Of a stretch of 64,000 bases of DNA, positions 40,685-50,252 are shown in pieces. Where the stretch lies: assembly GCF_026965555.1 (NCBI RefSeq), contig NZ_CP114040.1, positions 1,736,001 to 1,800,000 on the forward strand. Reading direction: 5' to 3'. The position numbers were made by a program, and so were the translations under genes. Within the stretch, counting starts at the first letter, position 1, and each line of letters starts with the position of its first letter. The stretch comes from Nannocystis punicea. GTDB taxonomy: Bacteria > Myxococcota_A > Polyangia > Nannocystales > Nannocystaceae. The notes beneath the pieces are model-generated. The model saw nothing but the letters and a program-made list of their open reading frames with translations, ran no database searches and had not been told where the DNA came from.

Positions 40685-41542
40685 TCACCCTGCCGGACGC
40701 GGCGAGGTCGCTCCGGCCGTCCCGCCACAACGAGGACAAACCCCGGGTGACTCTGTGTTCACGACGCCTGCCGCGAGGCCGCGGAGATGCTCCGCGGTGC
40801 GCGCGTCGCCGGGGAAGTAGGCCTCGATCACGATCTCCTCGAGAGTGATGTCGAACGGCGCGCCGAATGTCGTCACAGTATTGAAAAAGCACAGCACTGC
40901 CCCGCGGTGACGGAGACGGATCGGCAACATCACCTCCGCGAGATCGGGCGGCGGGAGCTCGCCCGGCGGGCCGTAGGCGACCAGCTCCTCGTGGAGAGCG
41001 CTCAGCTCGGCGCTGCCGGTCTGCAGCGCCTGCCTGGCGAGCCGCGGCAACAGGAATGCCCGCACCTGGGCGAGGTTCTCGACGCGCGACGCGAAGCCGC
41101 CGGGGTGGAGGCCGAGCCGCATCATGTTGACGGGAGGCTGCAGCAGCGCCGGCTCGACCCCCTCGAGAAAGACCTCGACCGCGTCGTTGGCGAGCACGAG
41201 GTTCCAGCGGCTGTCGAGCGCCAGCGCCGGATAGGGCTCGTGCCCGCGCAGGACCTGACGGATGGCCTCCCTGGCCGCCGCGAGGTCCGGCGCCTCGAGC
41301 GGCCGCTGGCGAAACGTCGGCGCGTACCCTGCCGCGACCAGCAGGCGGTTGCGCTCGCGGAGCGGCACGCGCAGGTGGTCGGCGAGCCGCAGCAGCATCG
41401 TGCGACTCGGGAGCGAGCGGCCGGTCTCGACGAAGCTCAGGTGCCGGGCCGAGATGTCCACCTGAAGCGCCAGGTCCAGCTGGCTGAGCTTGCAGCGGCG
41501 CCGCCACTCGCGCAGCAGCTCACCGACGTGCCGGTCGTGCAT
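40685..41542 (-). CDS. XRE-family regulator with MmyB-like ligand domain
   Basis: The 285-residue protein begins MHDRHVGELLREWRRRCKLS at ATG 41542. Residues 5-65 are a helix-turn-helix (LSQLDLALQVDISARHLSFV, TGRSLPSRTMLLRLADHL). Residues about 85-265 match the MmyB/MltR-like ligand-binding PAS-type domain found in this family (PYPALALDSRWNLVLANDAV, LLQPPVNMMRLGLHPGG, LPIRLRHRGAVLCFFNTVTT). It is divergent from the SnoaL-like gene 86 bp away. This arrangement often means the regulator controls the neighbour. The last 15 residues are atypical, so the true end may have drifted. Confidence 0.85.
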   Translation of the reverse strand: MHDRHVGELLREWRRRCKLSQLDLALQVDISARHLSFVETGRSLPSRTMLLRLADHLRVPLRERNRLLVAAGYAPTFRQRPLEAPDLAAAREAIRQVLRGHEPYPALALDSRWNLVLANDAVEVFLEGVEPALLQPPVNMMRLGLHPGGFASRVENLAQVRAFLLPRLARQALQTGSAELSALHEELVAYGPPGELPPPDLAEVMLPIRLRHRGAVLCFFNTVTTFGAPFDITLEEIVIEAYFPGDARTAEHLRGLAAGVVNTESPGVCPRCGGTAGATSPRPAG

Positions 41543-41628
41543 CGCGCGATTCTACCGCCCGCGCGACCGCCTCGCCATGACCTCGCAGGTAATCGACAGG
41601 ACCGCGGCATGTCGCCACGGTCGTGGGC

Positions 41629-42024
41629 ATGACAGCGACGACCGACACAGCGCCCGACAGGGCCACCCGCAACAGGCAGATCGTGCAACACGCCTTCGCC
41701 GAGTTCGCCAGGGGCAACCTGAAGATCCTGGACATCGTGCTGGGCGAAGACTTCGTCGAGCACAGCCCCGGCAACCCCTCGGGCAAGGCCGCCTTCATCG
41801 AGTTCATCGCCGCCGCGCCCGTCGCCGGCTCGCGCCTGGACCTCAAGCGAGTCATCGCCGACGAGGAGTACGTGGTCGTGCACTACCACATGATCCCGCC
41901 CGAAGGCGGACGCGGCGACGCCGTCGTCGACATCTGGCGGCTGGAGGGCGACCTGATCGTCGAACACTGGGACGTGGTGCAGCCGGTCCCCGCCGCCGGG
42001 GAAATTCCCAACGGGATGTTTTAG
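41629..42024 (+). CDS. SnoaL-like polyketide-cyclase/NTF2 fold protein
   Basis: ATG 41629 gives 131 residues (a GTG two codons earlier is possible). The NTF2-like fold is seen in NRQIVQHAFAEFARGNLKIL, VEHSPGNPSGKAAFIEFIAA, VIADEEYVVVHYHMIP, then VDIWRLEGDLIVEHWDVVQ. This matches the SnoaL-like family, which includes small isomerases, cyclases and many unassigned proteins. Substrate is not known. Divergent from the XRE-type regulator. Confidence 0.82.
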   Translation: MTATTDTAPDRATRNRQIVQHAFAEFARGNLKILDIVLGEDFVEHSPGNPSGKAAFIEFIAAAPVAGSRLDLKRVIADEEYVVVHYHMIPPEGGRGDAVVDIWRLEGDLIVEHWDVVQPVPAAGEIPNGMF

Positions 42025-42306
42025 GCGCCTCGCGTCGTGGGACAAATCGAGTAGGTCGATGATCCTCGCGTTCGTGGCTCTGCCCGCGCCGCTCGGCCGC
42101 GGTGACGGGAAGGGCGGCGATTCGGAGACTTCCGCGGCCCGGCCGACCCGGCGTGATGCCGCGCGGCCGGCCCCGGGTGGAGACCCACGCCGGTGCCATG
42201 ATTCGCGGGGCGTGGTATTCGCAATCTCGACGACGAATCGCCTGGGCCAACGCGCGCAGCGGGCAGTTCGGGGTGCGACGATCCGGGCGCCGCGCACGAG
42301 CTTCGA

Positions 42307-43257
42307 TCAGCGAGAAGGAGCCCCCCGCCGCTTGCGCGCGCCCGGTGCCTTCCTGGTGGCCGCGCGGAACTGCGGCGCCTGCTCCTGCAAGTATTGCCAT
42401 AGCCGCGTCGCCACCGGCCCGTGCGGGCGGTCGCTGCAGCGCGCGGCCACCAGGTCCTCGACCAGGCCCGGAAAGTGCTGGCCGGACAGACACAGCAGCC
42501 GGCCGTCGGCCAGCTCGCGCTCGACCAGGAATCGCGGCAGGTGGCCCCAGCCCAGCCCCTGCAGCACGATCTCCTTCTTCATCGCGTGGTCGGACACGGT
42601 GCATTGCGGCGCGCCCTCGATCAAAAAGTGGTCGCGCGGCGGCGAGTGCCGGGCAGTGTCCCGGAGCACGCACTGGGTGAACTCCCGCAGCTGCTCCGGA
42701 CGCAGCGCGCGCGCGTTCGGGACCGGCAAGAAACCCGGCGCTGCCACCGGCACCAGCGGCACCTTGCACAGATCGACCCATTCCAGCCGCGGGTCGGTCT
42801 TGTCGACCGGATGCAGGATCACGTCGGCCTCGCCGTCGAGCAGGCGTTCGCGGGGGCCGGAGACCGCCTCGAAGTGCAGGTGCAGCCGCGTCGCCGGCCA
42901 CTGGGCGAAGAAGCGGCCGAGCAGGCCCAGAGTCGCCGGCAACGGGCACAGGTCGCCGACCACCACCCGCAGCTCGCTCTCCTCGCCCATCGCCAGTTGC
43001 GCCGCGTGCCGACGCAGGCCGTCCAGCTCGCGCAGCAGCGTCTGCGCGCGGCGGTGGAACGAGCGGCCGGCCTCGGTGAGCGCGACCCGGTAGCCGCTGC
43101 GGTCGAGCAGGCGCAGGCCGAGCTGCTGCTCCAGCTTGGCGACCGCGGCGAACACGGCAGGATGCGAGCGGTGCAGCCGCGCCGCCGCGGCCTGGAAGCC
43201 GCCGGCGCTCACCACCGTGTCGAAGCACTGGAGGTCGTGCAGGGTGAATCCAGTCAT
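42307..43257 (-). CDS. LysR-type transcriptional regulator
   Basis: ATG 43257 gives a 316-residue protein. The N-terminal winged helix-turn-helix is clear (MTGFTLHDLQCFDTVVSAGG, RSHPAVFAAVAKLEQQLGLR, ALTEAGRSFHRRA). A substrate-binding domain follows (ELRVVVGDLCPLPATLGLLG, DVILHPVDKTDPRLEW, VPLVPVAAPGFLPV). It is divergent from pcaD, 130 bp away, which is the classical LysR layout. A reading frame upstream of this ATG is long, but it crosses the intergenic region and lacks homology. The tail is rich in Arg/Ala. Confidence 0.88.
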   Translation of the reverse strand: MTGFTLHDLQCFDTVVSAGGFQAAAARLHRSHPAVFAAVAKLEQQLGLRLLDRSGYRVALTEAGRSFHRRAQTLLRELDGLRRHAAQLAMGEESELRVVVGDLCPLPATLGLLGRFFAQWPATRLHLHFEAVSGPRERLLDGEADVILHPVDKTDPRLEWVDLCKVPLVPVAAPGFLPVPNARALRPEQLREFTQCVLRDTARHSPPRDHFLIEGAPQCTVSDHAMKKEIVLQGLGWGHLPRFLVERELADGRLLCLSGQHFPGLVEDLVAARCSDRPHGPVATRLWQYLQEQAPQFRAATRKAPGARKRRGAPSR

Positions 43258-43387
43258 GTCGGAGAAACTTACAGAGATTGTGCGAACTTTGTAATTTTTT
43301 CCAAGTCGGGCCGCGACTAGCGTGATCCCACGGCACTCCCGTGCGGGGACAGAGCTCCCGCCCACGCATTCGAACAGGACCCATGCC

Positions 43388-44185
43388 ATGAACGACGTCT
43401 CCTTCTTCACCGCCGGCGACGGCACCCGCATCGCCTACCGCCTGGACGGTCCGGCCGATGCGCCGGTGCTGGCGCTGTCCAACTCGATCGGCACCACGAT
43501 GGCGATGTGGGACGGACAGATCTCGCCGCTCACTCGCCGCTTTCGCGTGCTGCGCCACGACACCCGCGGTCACGGCGCGTCCGCAGTGCCAGTCGGCGCC
43601 TACTCGCTCGACCGCCTCGGCCGCGACGTGCTCGAGCTGCTGGACGCGCTGGGCATCGAGCGCGCGCATCTCCTCGGCCTGTCGCTGGGCGGCCTGATCG
43701 GCCAGTGGCTCGGCGTGCACGCCCCCGAGCGGCTCGGCAAGCTCGTGCTGAGCAACACCGCTGCCCATCTCGGCCCGGCGCGGCAGTGGGACGAGCGCAT
43801 CGCCGCCGTCCTGCAGGCGCCGGACATGAAGGACACCGCCGAGATCTTCCTCGCCAACTGGTTCCCGCCGGCGATGCTGCAGGCCGGCGGTCCAGTCGTC
43901 GACGCGTTCCGGGCGATGCTGCTGGCCACCGATCGCCGCGGCCTGGCGGGCGCCTGGGCGGCGGTGCGCGACACCGACCTGCGCCGCACCATCGCGCTGA
44001 TCCAGGCGCCCACCCTGGTGATCGCCGGCCGCGACGACACAGTGACCTCGCTGGCGCACGGCGAGCAGATCGCCGCGACGGTGCCCGGCGCGCGGCTGGT
44101 CGTGCTGCCGGCGGTGCATCTGTCCAACATCGAGCACCCGCAGACGTTCGCCGCGATGGTGCTCGATTTCCTCGCAGAGGCATGA
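43388..44185 (+). CDS. pcaD: 3-oxoadipate enol-lactonase-like alpha/beta hydrolase
   Basis: ATG 43388 gives 265 residues. The alpha/beta-hydrolase motifs are in order: LSNSIGTTMAMWDGQ (oxyanion loop region), RVLRHDTRGHGAS, nucleophile elbow GLSLGG, acid in LVIAGRDDTVTS, histidine in PAVHLSNIEHP. The combination of LSNSIGTT and DTRGHGAS is characteristic of PcaD, which opens 3-oxoadipate enol-lactone in the beta-ketoadipate pathway. No other pca gene is present nearby, so a related lactonase or esterase is possible. It is likely controlled by the divergent LysR gene. Confidence 0.85.
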   Translation: MNDVSFFTAGDGTRIAYRLDGPADAPVLALSNSIGTTMAMWDGQISPLTRRFRVLRHDTRGHGASAVPVGAYSLDRLGRDVLELLDALGIERAHLLGLSLGGLIGQWLGVHAPERLGKLVLSNTAAHLGPARQWDERIAAVLQAPDMKDTAEIFLANWFPPAMLQAGGPVVDAFRAMLLATDRRGLAGAWAAVRDTDLRRTIALIQAPTLVIAGRDDTVTSLAHGEQIAATVPGARLVVLPAVHLSNIEHPQTFAAMVLDFLAEA

Positions 44186-44593
44186 CGTCGCGCCCGGCCG
44201 CGGTGCTGCTCGATGCGCTCGACGAGATGGACGTCGCAGCGCGGGAGTTCGCCGACGAGCCGCGGCGATGCGAGCATTCGCGTCGTCGCGGCAGACTCTG
44301 ACCACGTCGATCCACGCGTCCCTCGACGCGGGATCGGGGCGCCCTCGATGCTATGCGAGCTGCAGTCGGCGCGTGCAGGGCAGGCGCACGCCTGGGGATG
44401 ACCGCACGGCGAGACGTCGTCGACGATCACGGGAATCGCCCCGGTGTCTCGCCAATGAGACAGGGGACGACCCTGGGCGCATTCTTGCCCCGTGTCGACT
44501 GCGACCCCCGATTGATCGGAGTGCCGTGAATGCTCATTCTCGACAGTTCGCCGACTTGACGGCCCGACGCCGGCTCCCTTAGCGTGCCCCGCC
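44186..44593. other. Intergenic region with one palindromic element
   Basis: No supported gene. It holds a clear copy of the dispersed element (44443-44464). The start of the zinc-ribbon gene follows at the right end. Confidence 0.5.
44443..44464. repeat. Dispersed palindrome, intergenic
   Basis: The core TGTCTCGCCAATGAGACAGG has arms TGTCTC and GAGACA around an 8-nt loop. Confidence 0.6.
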
Positions 44594-45028
44594 ATGAAGC
44601 CTTGCTTTCGTTGCCATCGTCACTCGCCGAGCGCCGCGTCGACCTGCCCGTTCTGCGGCCAGGACGCGGCCGGCGAAGCGACCGTCCTGGCGAGTCTCGA
44701 CCTCGTGCTCGCCGAGAGCGGCGCGACACGACCCGTCCCGAAGACCCGCATGGACGCGCGCACCCCTCGATGCGACGGGCAGTCGACGCGAGGGCGCCCG
44801 CGACCCGCAGGGTCGAACGCGAGCGCGGCCGCCGGCGCGAACGAGCGCCCTGGCAACTTCTTCGGTCCGCGGCTCACCCTCCTCGTCGCGACCTGCCTCC
44901 TCGGCGTCGCGTGCGGCGGTCAGGACGGCGACACGACGGCGAGCACCAGCGGCGATGCGACATCACCACCACGCCGCTCTGAGCGATGCGGGCCCTCGAT
45001 TTACGTCTCATTCGCGGAAAGAAATTGA
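44594..45028 (+). CDS. Possible zinc-ribbon membrane protein
   Basis: The 144-residue frame opens MKPCFRCHRHSPSAASTCPF with a C-x2-C...C-x2-C zinc-ribbon pattern at residues 4-21. A hydrophobic segment LTLLVATCLLGVACGG lies near residue 94, followed by a Thr/Ser stretch like the lipoprotein linkers here. The end is unlike a folded domain. It may be a short real protein related to zinc-ribbon lipoproteins of myxobacteria, or a truncated one. It stops 2 nt before the Tat-lipoprotein start. Confidence 0.5.
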   Translation: MKPCFRCHRHSPSAASTCPFCGQDAAGEATVLASLDLVLAESGATRPVPKTRMDARTPRCDGQSTRGRPRPAGSNASAAAGANERPGNFFGPRLTLLVATCLLGVACGGQDGDTTASTSGDATSPPRRSERCGPSIYVSFAERN

Positions 45029-45030
45029 CC

Positions 45031-47241
45031 ATGACGATCGATCGACGAACTTTTCTTGAGTCCACTCTCGCGCTGTTCGGGGCCTGGGGCCTCGGCGCGT
45101 GCGGCGATGCCACAGGGGGCTCCGGCTCCACCGACAGCGACGGGACGACCGGGCAGGGCGAACCTTCCGGCACCTCCGGCGGTGCCCCGACGGACGGGAC
45201 CGGCGGAGAGTCCGATTCCACCGGCGATGAGCCGACCACGGGAACTACCGGCGGTCCCGACCTGATGCCCAAGGACATCATCACGGTGACTCTGACCGCG
45301 GGCACCTCCGGCGAGCTGCTGCCGTGGACGATCGGTCACTTCTTCGCCGAGGGAGATGTCCCGTCGGGGACCCGGGTCGTGGCGGACGTCGACGAGTTCC
45401 AGGCCGTGGTTCGCAATCGCTGGCCGGACGGCTCGGTGAAGTTCGCCGTCCTCTCGGGGCGCTGCGACTTCACCGCAGGGACGCCGCGGAGCGTGCAGCT
45501 CTCGCGCGTCGCCGAGGCGGCCGATCCGGCGCCGGCGATCACCGAGGCGGAGCTCGTCGCGGCGGCGCCGGACCTCGCAGTCCAGGTCGGCATGCTCGGC
45601 ACCGTCTCGCTGGCGTCCGCGCTCGGCAGCCCCGTCCAGCAGCTCCTCGCCGGCCCGGTCGCGTCGGAGTGGCGCTATCGCCTCGACGTCGACGAGCAGC
45701 TGGTCGTCTGGTGTTTCGTCCGCCTCTACAAGGGCGGCGCGGTCGAGGCATTGGTCAGCGTCGAGAACGGCTGGCTCGACTACGCCGGCGCCACCAACAA
45801 GCTCGCTCGCGTCGTCGTGACCTCGAAGGGCCACACGCTCTACGACTCGACGAGCGAGCTCGACATCAAACACCACACGCGCATCGTCTGCACCGCGGGG
45901 CACAGCGGCAAGCTGTGGCTCGACGCCGATCCGCAGATCGTCGTCGCGCACGACGCCGCGTACCTGCAGCAGAGCGGGGCGGTCCCCGCCTTCCTCGCGG
46001 AGTCGACCAGCCAGGAGCTCCTCGACAAGCTCGCGGACAAGTACGTCCCCTTCGCGCAGCACAACCTGCCGGGCGACGCCCTCGGCAGCGGAGGCGACAG
46101 CGCGTCGATCGGCTGGCTCCCGCTGTGGGACGCCACGTACGTCGTCTCGGCCGCGCCGCGGGCGTTGCAATCGGTGCTGGTCAACTCGTTCGCCGCAGGG
46201 GCGTGGAGCGTGCACATTCGTGACGCGTCGACGAACTCCCCGCCGACGTTCGCAGCGTACCCCGACCTCAAGCTGCCCCAGTCGAGCGGAGACATGTACG
46301 GCGGGCGCGCCTACTTCGCCGGCCAGTACGGCACGGATTGGGACATCTCGCACGGATGGTTGCCCGGCTACGTCGCCTATCTGGTCTCCGGGGATTGGTG
46401 GCACCTCGAGGAATTGCAGTACTTCGTGAAGTGGGTCCACTTCAGCTCGGACGTCATGTCGCGCGGGGGAGCCGCGGGCCTCATGGTGCGCAGCATCCAG
46501 CCGCGCGGGACCGCCTGGCAGCTCCGCAATTGTGGCATGGCCGCCGCGATCACGCCCGACGACGACCCAGAGCGCCTCGGGTACGCCAGCGCAGTGGGCG
46601 CGTCGCTCGCGTGGATGCGCGACTATCACACGAACGCCCTCGGCATCATCATCGAGCCGGATCAGATGTACTGGGGCGATATCGGCGGAGAGCGGACCTG
46701 GATGAGCGACTACATCGTCGGCTCGGTCGCGTGGGTGCTCGACCTGAAGGTCGTCGAAGCGACCCACGAGGCCGCCGCGGACGCGTTCATGCAGTGGTGC
46801 GGCTCGGGCCTCGTCCGGCGCATGTCGGACGGCACGAACCCCGAGGGCTGGCACTGGGCCTACCAGGCCTATTCGCCGACGCTCAGCGAGCTCTCCTGGC
46901 CCGAGAATCAGCAACAGACGTCCTTCGACGCGAATTGGGGGATCGCCTTCGAGCGCTTCGCCGGCCGCCCCAACGGCCCCGACCTGGACGACGGCTACAT
47001 TCACGCCACGAACTGGGACGACCTCGGCTTCGAGGGCATGCCGGTGAAGGAGGCGTTCGGCGGCGACTACTTCGAATATGCGATGTGCGCGCTCGCTCTG
47101 TGCGTGAATCGGCAGATCGAGGGCGCGGAGGCTGCGTTCGCGCGGATCGCTCAAGCCACCAACTTCCCCACCTGCCGCGCGGCGCTGGCCGGAGACCCAC
47201 GCTGGGGCATCGCGCCGCGCTCCTTCGTCCAGCAAGGGTAG
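45031..47241 (+). CDS. Tat-exported lipoprotein, RIFT-barrel/lyase-like
   Basis: ATG 45031 gives MTIDRRTFLESTLALFGAWG, with an RR motif and lipobox GLGAC, so both Tat export and lipid anchoring are suggested; 736 residues. After a Gly/Thr/Ser linker, a beta domain begins with IITVTLTAGTSGELLPWTIG and NRWPDGSVKFAVLSGR. This resembles the N-terminal RIFT barrel of YetA/PcRGLX-type polysaccharide lyases. The C-terminal half is helical with many aromatic residues (SGDWWHLEELQYFVKWVHFS, EGWHWAYQAYSP), as in an alpha-toroid. A sugar-polymer role is plausible but unproven. A degenerate palindromic element lies at the end of the linker, read as LMPKDII. Confidence 0.65.
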   Translation: MTIDRRTFLESTLALFGAWGLGACGDATGGSGSTDSDGTTGQGEPSGTSGGAPTDGTGGESDSTGDEPTTGTTGGPDLMPKDIITVTLTAGTSGELLPWTIGHFFAEGDVPSGTRVVADVDEFQAVVRNRWPDGSVKFAVLSGRCDFTAGTPRSVQLSRVAEAADPAPAITEAELVAAAPDLAVQVGMLGTVSLASALGSPVQQLLAGPVASEWRYRLDVDEQLVVWCFVRLYKGGAVEALVSVENGWLDYAGATNKLARVVVTSKGHTLYDSTSELDIKHHTRIVCTAGHSGKLWLDADPQIVVAHDAAYLQQSGAVPAFLAESTSQELLDKLADKYVPFAQHNLPGDALGSGGDSASIGWLPLWDATYVVSAAPRALQSVLVNSFAAGAWSVHIRDASTNSPPTFAAYPDLKLPQSSGDMYGGRAYFAGQYGTDWDISHGWLPGYVAYLVSGDWWHLEELQYFVKWVHFSSDVMSRGGAAGLMVRSIQPRGTAWQLRNCGMAAAITPDDDPERLGYASAVGASLAWMRDYHTNALGIIIEPDQMYWGDIGGERTWMSDYIVGSVAWVLDLKVVEATHEAAADAFMQWCGSGLVRRMSDGTNPEGWHWAYQAYSPTLSELSWPENQQQTSFDANWGIAFERFAGRPNGPDLDDGYIHATNWDDLGFEGMPVKEAFGGDYFEYAMCALALCVNRQIEGAEAAFARIAQATNFPTCRAALAGDPRWGIAPRSFVQQG
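45261..45279. repeat. Degenerate palindromic element in frame
   Basis: CCTGATGCCCAAGGACATC resembles CCTGTCCCGAAGGACATC (38834-38851) and is read as LMPKDI at the linker end. Confidence 0.35.
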
Positions 47242-47379
47242 CGCCCGACGGCCATTCGCCCCGGAGGACCCCGCCGACCGCGGGGCCCCGGCCCCGGGTC
47301 GGCTCGCAGCTTTGGTTTCGAGCGACCCGAACTTCTGGGCCTATTTCACGACCACGGGCGGCCGCTGGAGAGCGCTTGG

Positions 47380-47712
47380 TCAGTTATAGCAATTGCACGC
47401 ATCTCCATCGAAGGCGTTGGAGTCCGCCCAGCCGAGGGACTTGCACATGGCGCTGCATGCGGCCTCTCCGAGGCTGCCACTGCCCGAGCAGTAGCAGTAG
47501 ACCTCCAGGGCGTACTCTTTCGCATCACCGCCGGAGAATCCGGCATTCAGGCAGGTCGCTGTGCAGGCGCTGGCGGTCGTGAGCTCCTCTTCGTCGTCCG
47601 GCTCCTCGTCCGCGCCTTCTTCGCTGTCTTTCTCCGGTGGGTCGTCCTTCGTGTCCGGGCCTCCGCAACCGAGCAGCGGAAGGGCGAGGAAAAGGGCATA
47701 GAGGCGCGGCAT
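47380..47712 (-). CDS. Small acidic Cys-rich lipoprotein
   Basis: ATG 47712 is preceded by CAGGAGC at good spacing. The 110-residue protein has lipobox PLLGC, an acidic linker (EKDSEEGADEEPDDEEE) and a C-terminal Cys domain: CTATCLNAG, YCYCSGSGS, CSAMCKSLGW, CNCYN. Eight cysteines in 50 residues suggest a disulphide-locked domain. No family is recognised. Convergent with the Tat lipoprotein gene. Confidence 0.7.
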   Translation of the reverse strand: MPRLYALFLALPLLGCGGPDTKDDPPEKDSEEGADEEPDDEEELTTASACTATCLNAGFSGGDAKEYALEVYCYCSGSGSLGEAACSAMCKSLGWADSNAFDGDACNCYN

Positions 47713-47904
47713 GGGAAGCTCCTGGTGACGAGGCAGGTTTGACCGTAGCATGAGATTTGGCGCCGGTGAATGGGAGGCGCCGTCGCTACCGTCAGCGCGC
47801 GAGCCTGCTCGCTAGCCAGGTACCGTTGGGCCGCGCCGCGGGACGGTTGTTGTCCGTCGTGCACGGGGCCGGCGCATGGCTGATGGGACTGCGCGTCATC
47901 CGAA

Positions 47905-49413
47905 TCAGTCGAAGCGGGTGTCGAGGGTCAAGACCAGCCGCGTGACGACGCCGCTCGCGGCGCCTCCGAGGTCCTCGACGGCGAGGTGCCAGGTACCGCC
48001 GGCGCTCTCGTCGGTCGGCACGCCGACCTCGAACAGCTGCAGATCGATCACCGGCCCCTCCGAGATGGTGACGGGCGTGCTGGTCCCGAACGGATTGACG
48101 AGGTGAACGGCGACGCTGTTGGCCGCGTCCTGGACGATCTGCACGTCGAGATACGCGGCGGTCGGGACGGTAGCGATGCCGGAGGCGAGGATCGGGAGCA
48201 GCAGCGTGCCGTCGGCGACGAGCTGCGAATCACCGGCAGGACCGGCGAAGCTGCGACGCATCCAGCCCGGTCGGCATACGCCGTCGCCGTCGCCCTCGAG
48301 CCGGTCGAGGCAGAGCAGGCCGCTGCTGGGCCCACAATCGGCGTGCGCGCTGCAAGCGGCACCGTCGCCCGGGATCGCAACCTCCGACACGCAGGTGCCC
48401 GCCGCGAGCACGACGCCGCCCTCGCCCTCGAGCACGTCGAAGCACGTGTGCTCGTCGCCGCACGCGAGCGCGTCCTCGCAGGGCCGACCCTCGATCGTCT
48501 GCTCCACCCCGCAGCGGGTGAACAGGTCGGCCTCGATCGCGCCGGCGATCGTGAAGGTCTGCCAGAAGAACATGCGGCCGTGGCGTACACCGTCGTAGTG
48601 CGCCGAATACAGCACGAGCACGCGATCGGTGCCGACATCGAGGACGGTGAGCTGCTCGACCCCGCCCTCGTCGGTGGCGCTCAGCGCCTCCTCGACGGTC
48701 GCGCTGGCGACCCCGATCTCCGCGCTCGCCCGCAAGAGCTGCTCCTGCTCGGTCGCATCGAGCTCGGCGGCGCTGGTCACGAGCCGCCGATCCATCAGCA
48801 CGACCGCCGGCGCGAACAACAGCTCGTCGTACGACCCCGGCAACAGGCACACGTCGGCGAACAAGATCGTCTGCGCGCGAGCGATGCACGCCGGGAGCAC
48901 GGTCTCGACGAACTGCGGATACTCGAGGCCGCAGATCGGGTCGTCGGGAGCGCTCGCGCAGTGCGCGTCGTAGTCGTCGGCGACCGGCTCGGCGTCGCTG
49001 CACATGAACAGCAGGTCGAGGAGGAAGTTGCCCGCGGGGAGCTCGGGGTCGCTCTGCAGATCGGCGATGCAGGCCAGGATCGCCTGGTCGATGGCCTCGG
49101 GGCACTGCAGCGGCGCCTCGGGATCGCCGGTGGTGTTCGTGGTGCTCGTGGTGTCGGTCGTGCTCGTGGTGCCGGTCGTGCTCGTGCTCGCGGGACCGGT
49201 GGTCGGTTCACCCGTCGTGACTTCGCCCGTCGTGACGTCGCCCGTGCTCGTCGAGGTGCTCTCCGCCGGTTCGCCGCTGGTCTCGCTCGACGTCGCCGGC
49301 GTGTCGCCGGCGCTCGTCGTCGCCCCGGTACCGCCGGGCTCGGTGGGCCCGCAAGCCGCGGCGACGAGCAGAGTGAACGGGACGACGCGGGACAGCGCAG
49401 CGAAGGTCGACAT
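47905..49413 (-). CDS. Lipoprotein with C-terminal P-domain-like module
   Basis: ATG 49413 gives a lipoprotein signal with lipobox VAAAC and 502 residues. A Thr/Ser linker covers residues 25-100. The middle has paired cysteines (MCSDAEPVADDYDAHC, CGLEYPQF, CEDALACGDEHTC, CGPSSGLLCLDRL). The last 100 residues (LDVQIVQDAANSVAVHLVNP, GGTWHLAVEDLGGAASG, TRLVLTLDTRF) resemble the proprotein-convertase P-domain common at the C-terminus of secreted bacterial proteins. A Ca-binding surface role is likely. Confidence 0.72.
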   Translation of the reverse strand: MSTFAALSRVVPFTLLVAAACGPTEPGGTGATTSAGDTPATSSETSGEPAESTSTSTGDVTTGEVTTGEPTTGPASTSTTGTTSTTDTTSTTNTTGDPEAPLQCPEAIDQAILACIADLQSDPELPAGNFLLDLLFMCSDAEPVADDYDAHCASAPDDPICGLEYPQFVETVLPACIARAQTILFADVCLLPGSYDELLFAPAVVLMDRRLVTSAAELDATEQEQLLRASAEIGVASATVEEALSATDEGGVEQLTVLDVGTDRVLVLYSAHYDGVRHGRMFFWQTFTIAGAIEADLFTRCGVEQTIEGRPCEDALACGDEHTCFDVLEGEGGVVLAAGTCVSEVAIPGDGAACSAHADCGPSSGLLCLDRLEGDGDGVCRPGWMRRSFAGPAGDSQLVADGTLLLPILASGIATVPTAAYLDVQIVQDAANSVAVHLVNPFGTSTPVTISEGPVIDLQLFEVGVPTDESAGGTWHLAVEDLGGAASGVVTRLVLTLDTRFD

Positions 49414-50252
49414 GGCGACCTCTTCTTACGCCATGCCGGCGGGCTCCGCACCTGCTCTCGCTCGGCGTGCGTGAGTGATTTGCACTGTGGACGCAGCGAG
49501 GCGGGGCTCCTGAGGGCGCACCGCCACCCATCCGGCTCCGGGCGAACACTCCGCGGCCGGGCGAGGTGTGCGAGCAGTCGTATCGTGGTCCGGAGCAGCC
49601 GCCGGAGGCCCTGCTCGAGCGGCGCCGCAGTGCGCCAGAACAGGGTGATCGCACGCTCTTCCGTGTTGATGCGCACGCCGTCGCACGCGAGAGCGTGGTG
49701 CGATTGGTGCTCCTGTACGGGTGCTTGGCGGTCACTCGGAAAGAGGGCAGAGAGAACTCGAAGGGCCCTTCCGGGGCGAAGCCGTCGAGTCGCTGTCGTC
49801 GACCTCTTCGACGTCGTGCCCGTCCGCGACGAGTTCGTCCTCATCGTGCGCTCCCTGTAGGTCCGTGTCCATCGGCGCCTCGTAGCCGACGAGACCATAT
49901 CAAACCGCGACATCCGGCTGAAGCGCCGCTCAGGCGAGCCAGCCTCGGCTGAGGTTGGTCTTTTTGTAAGATGGACCCGCCATCATTTCAACGCCCATCG
50001 AGAACGGGATCCCTGGGCCCCATTGCACGCGCTTCTCGATTGTGCGACTGCGCGCATCCGCGATCTGATGGATCGAGTAAGCCCAACGACAACCACGCCG
50101 CGCCCCACGAGCCCGTGGTCTGTGGAGAGCCGGTGACGATCATCGCCGTCCGAGCTCCACGCTCCGCGACGGCTTCAGCCGCGTGAAGCGCCTCTATTGC
50201 GAGTTCAACATACGCGATCAGGCCGCTGCAGGGCTCGGCGCCGCAGCGCCAG
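49414..50252. other. Long intergenic region, at most one tiny ORF
   Basis: The region has no convincing large gene. A short acidic frame (49732-49872) is listed separately. An A/T-richer block near 49955-50110 may hold promoters. The remainder is noise. Confidence 0.45.
49732..49872 (-). CDS. Possible small acidic peptide gene
   Basis: A 46-codon frame starts at ATG 49872, with GAGG 5 nt upstream, and reads MDTDLQGAHDEDELVADGHD then VEEVDDSDSTASPRKGPSSS. The acidic composition and ribosome binding site are unusual for chance frames here. It could be a regulator peptide or a remnant. Nothing nearby indicates a modification enzyme. Confidence 0.25.
   Translation of the reverse strand: MDTDLQGAHDEDELVADGHDVEEVDDSDSTASPRKGPSSSLCPLSE

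Noticed and set aside
41603..41625. Possible further palindrome near the SnoaL start (GACAGGACCGCGGCATGTC)
   Set aside because: The arms point outward and do not match the family orientation, so it was not counted.
43821..43840. GGACATGAAGGACACC in pcaD as a palindromic element
   Set aside because: It is read as conserved protein sequence inside a folded domain and lacks the left arm.
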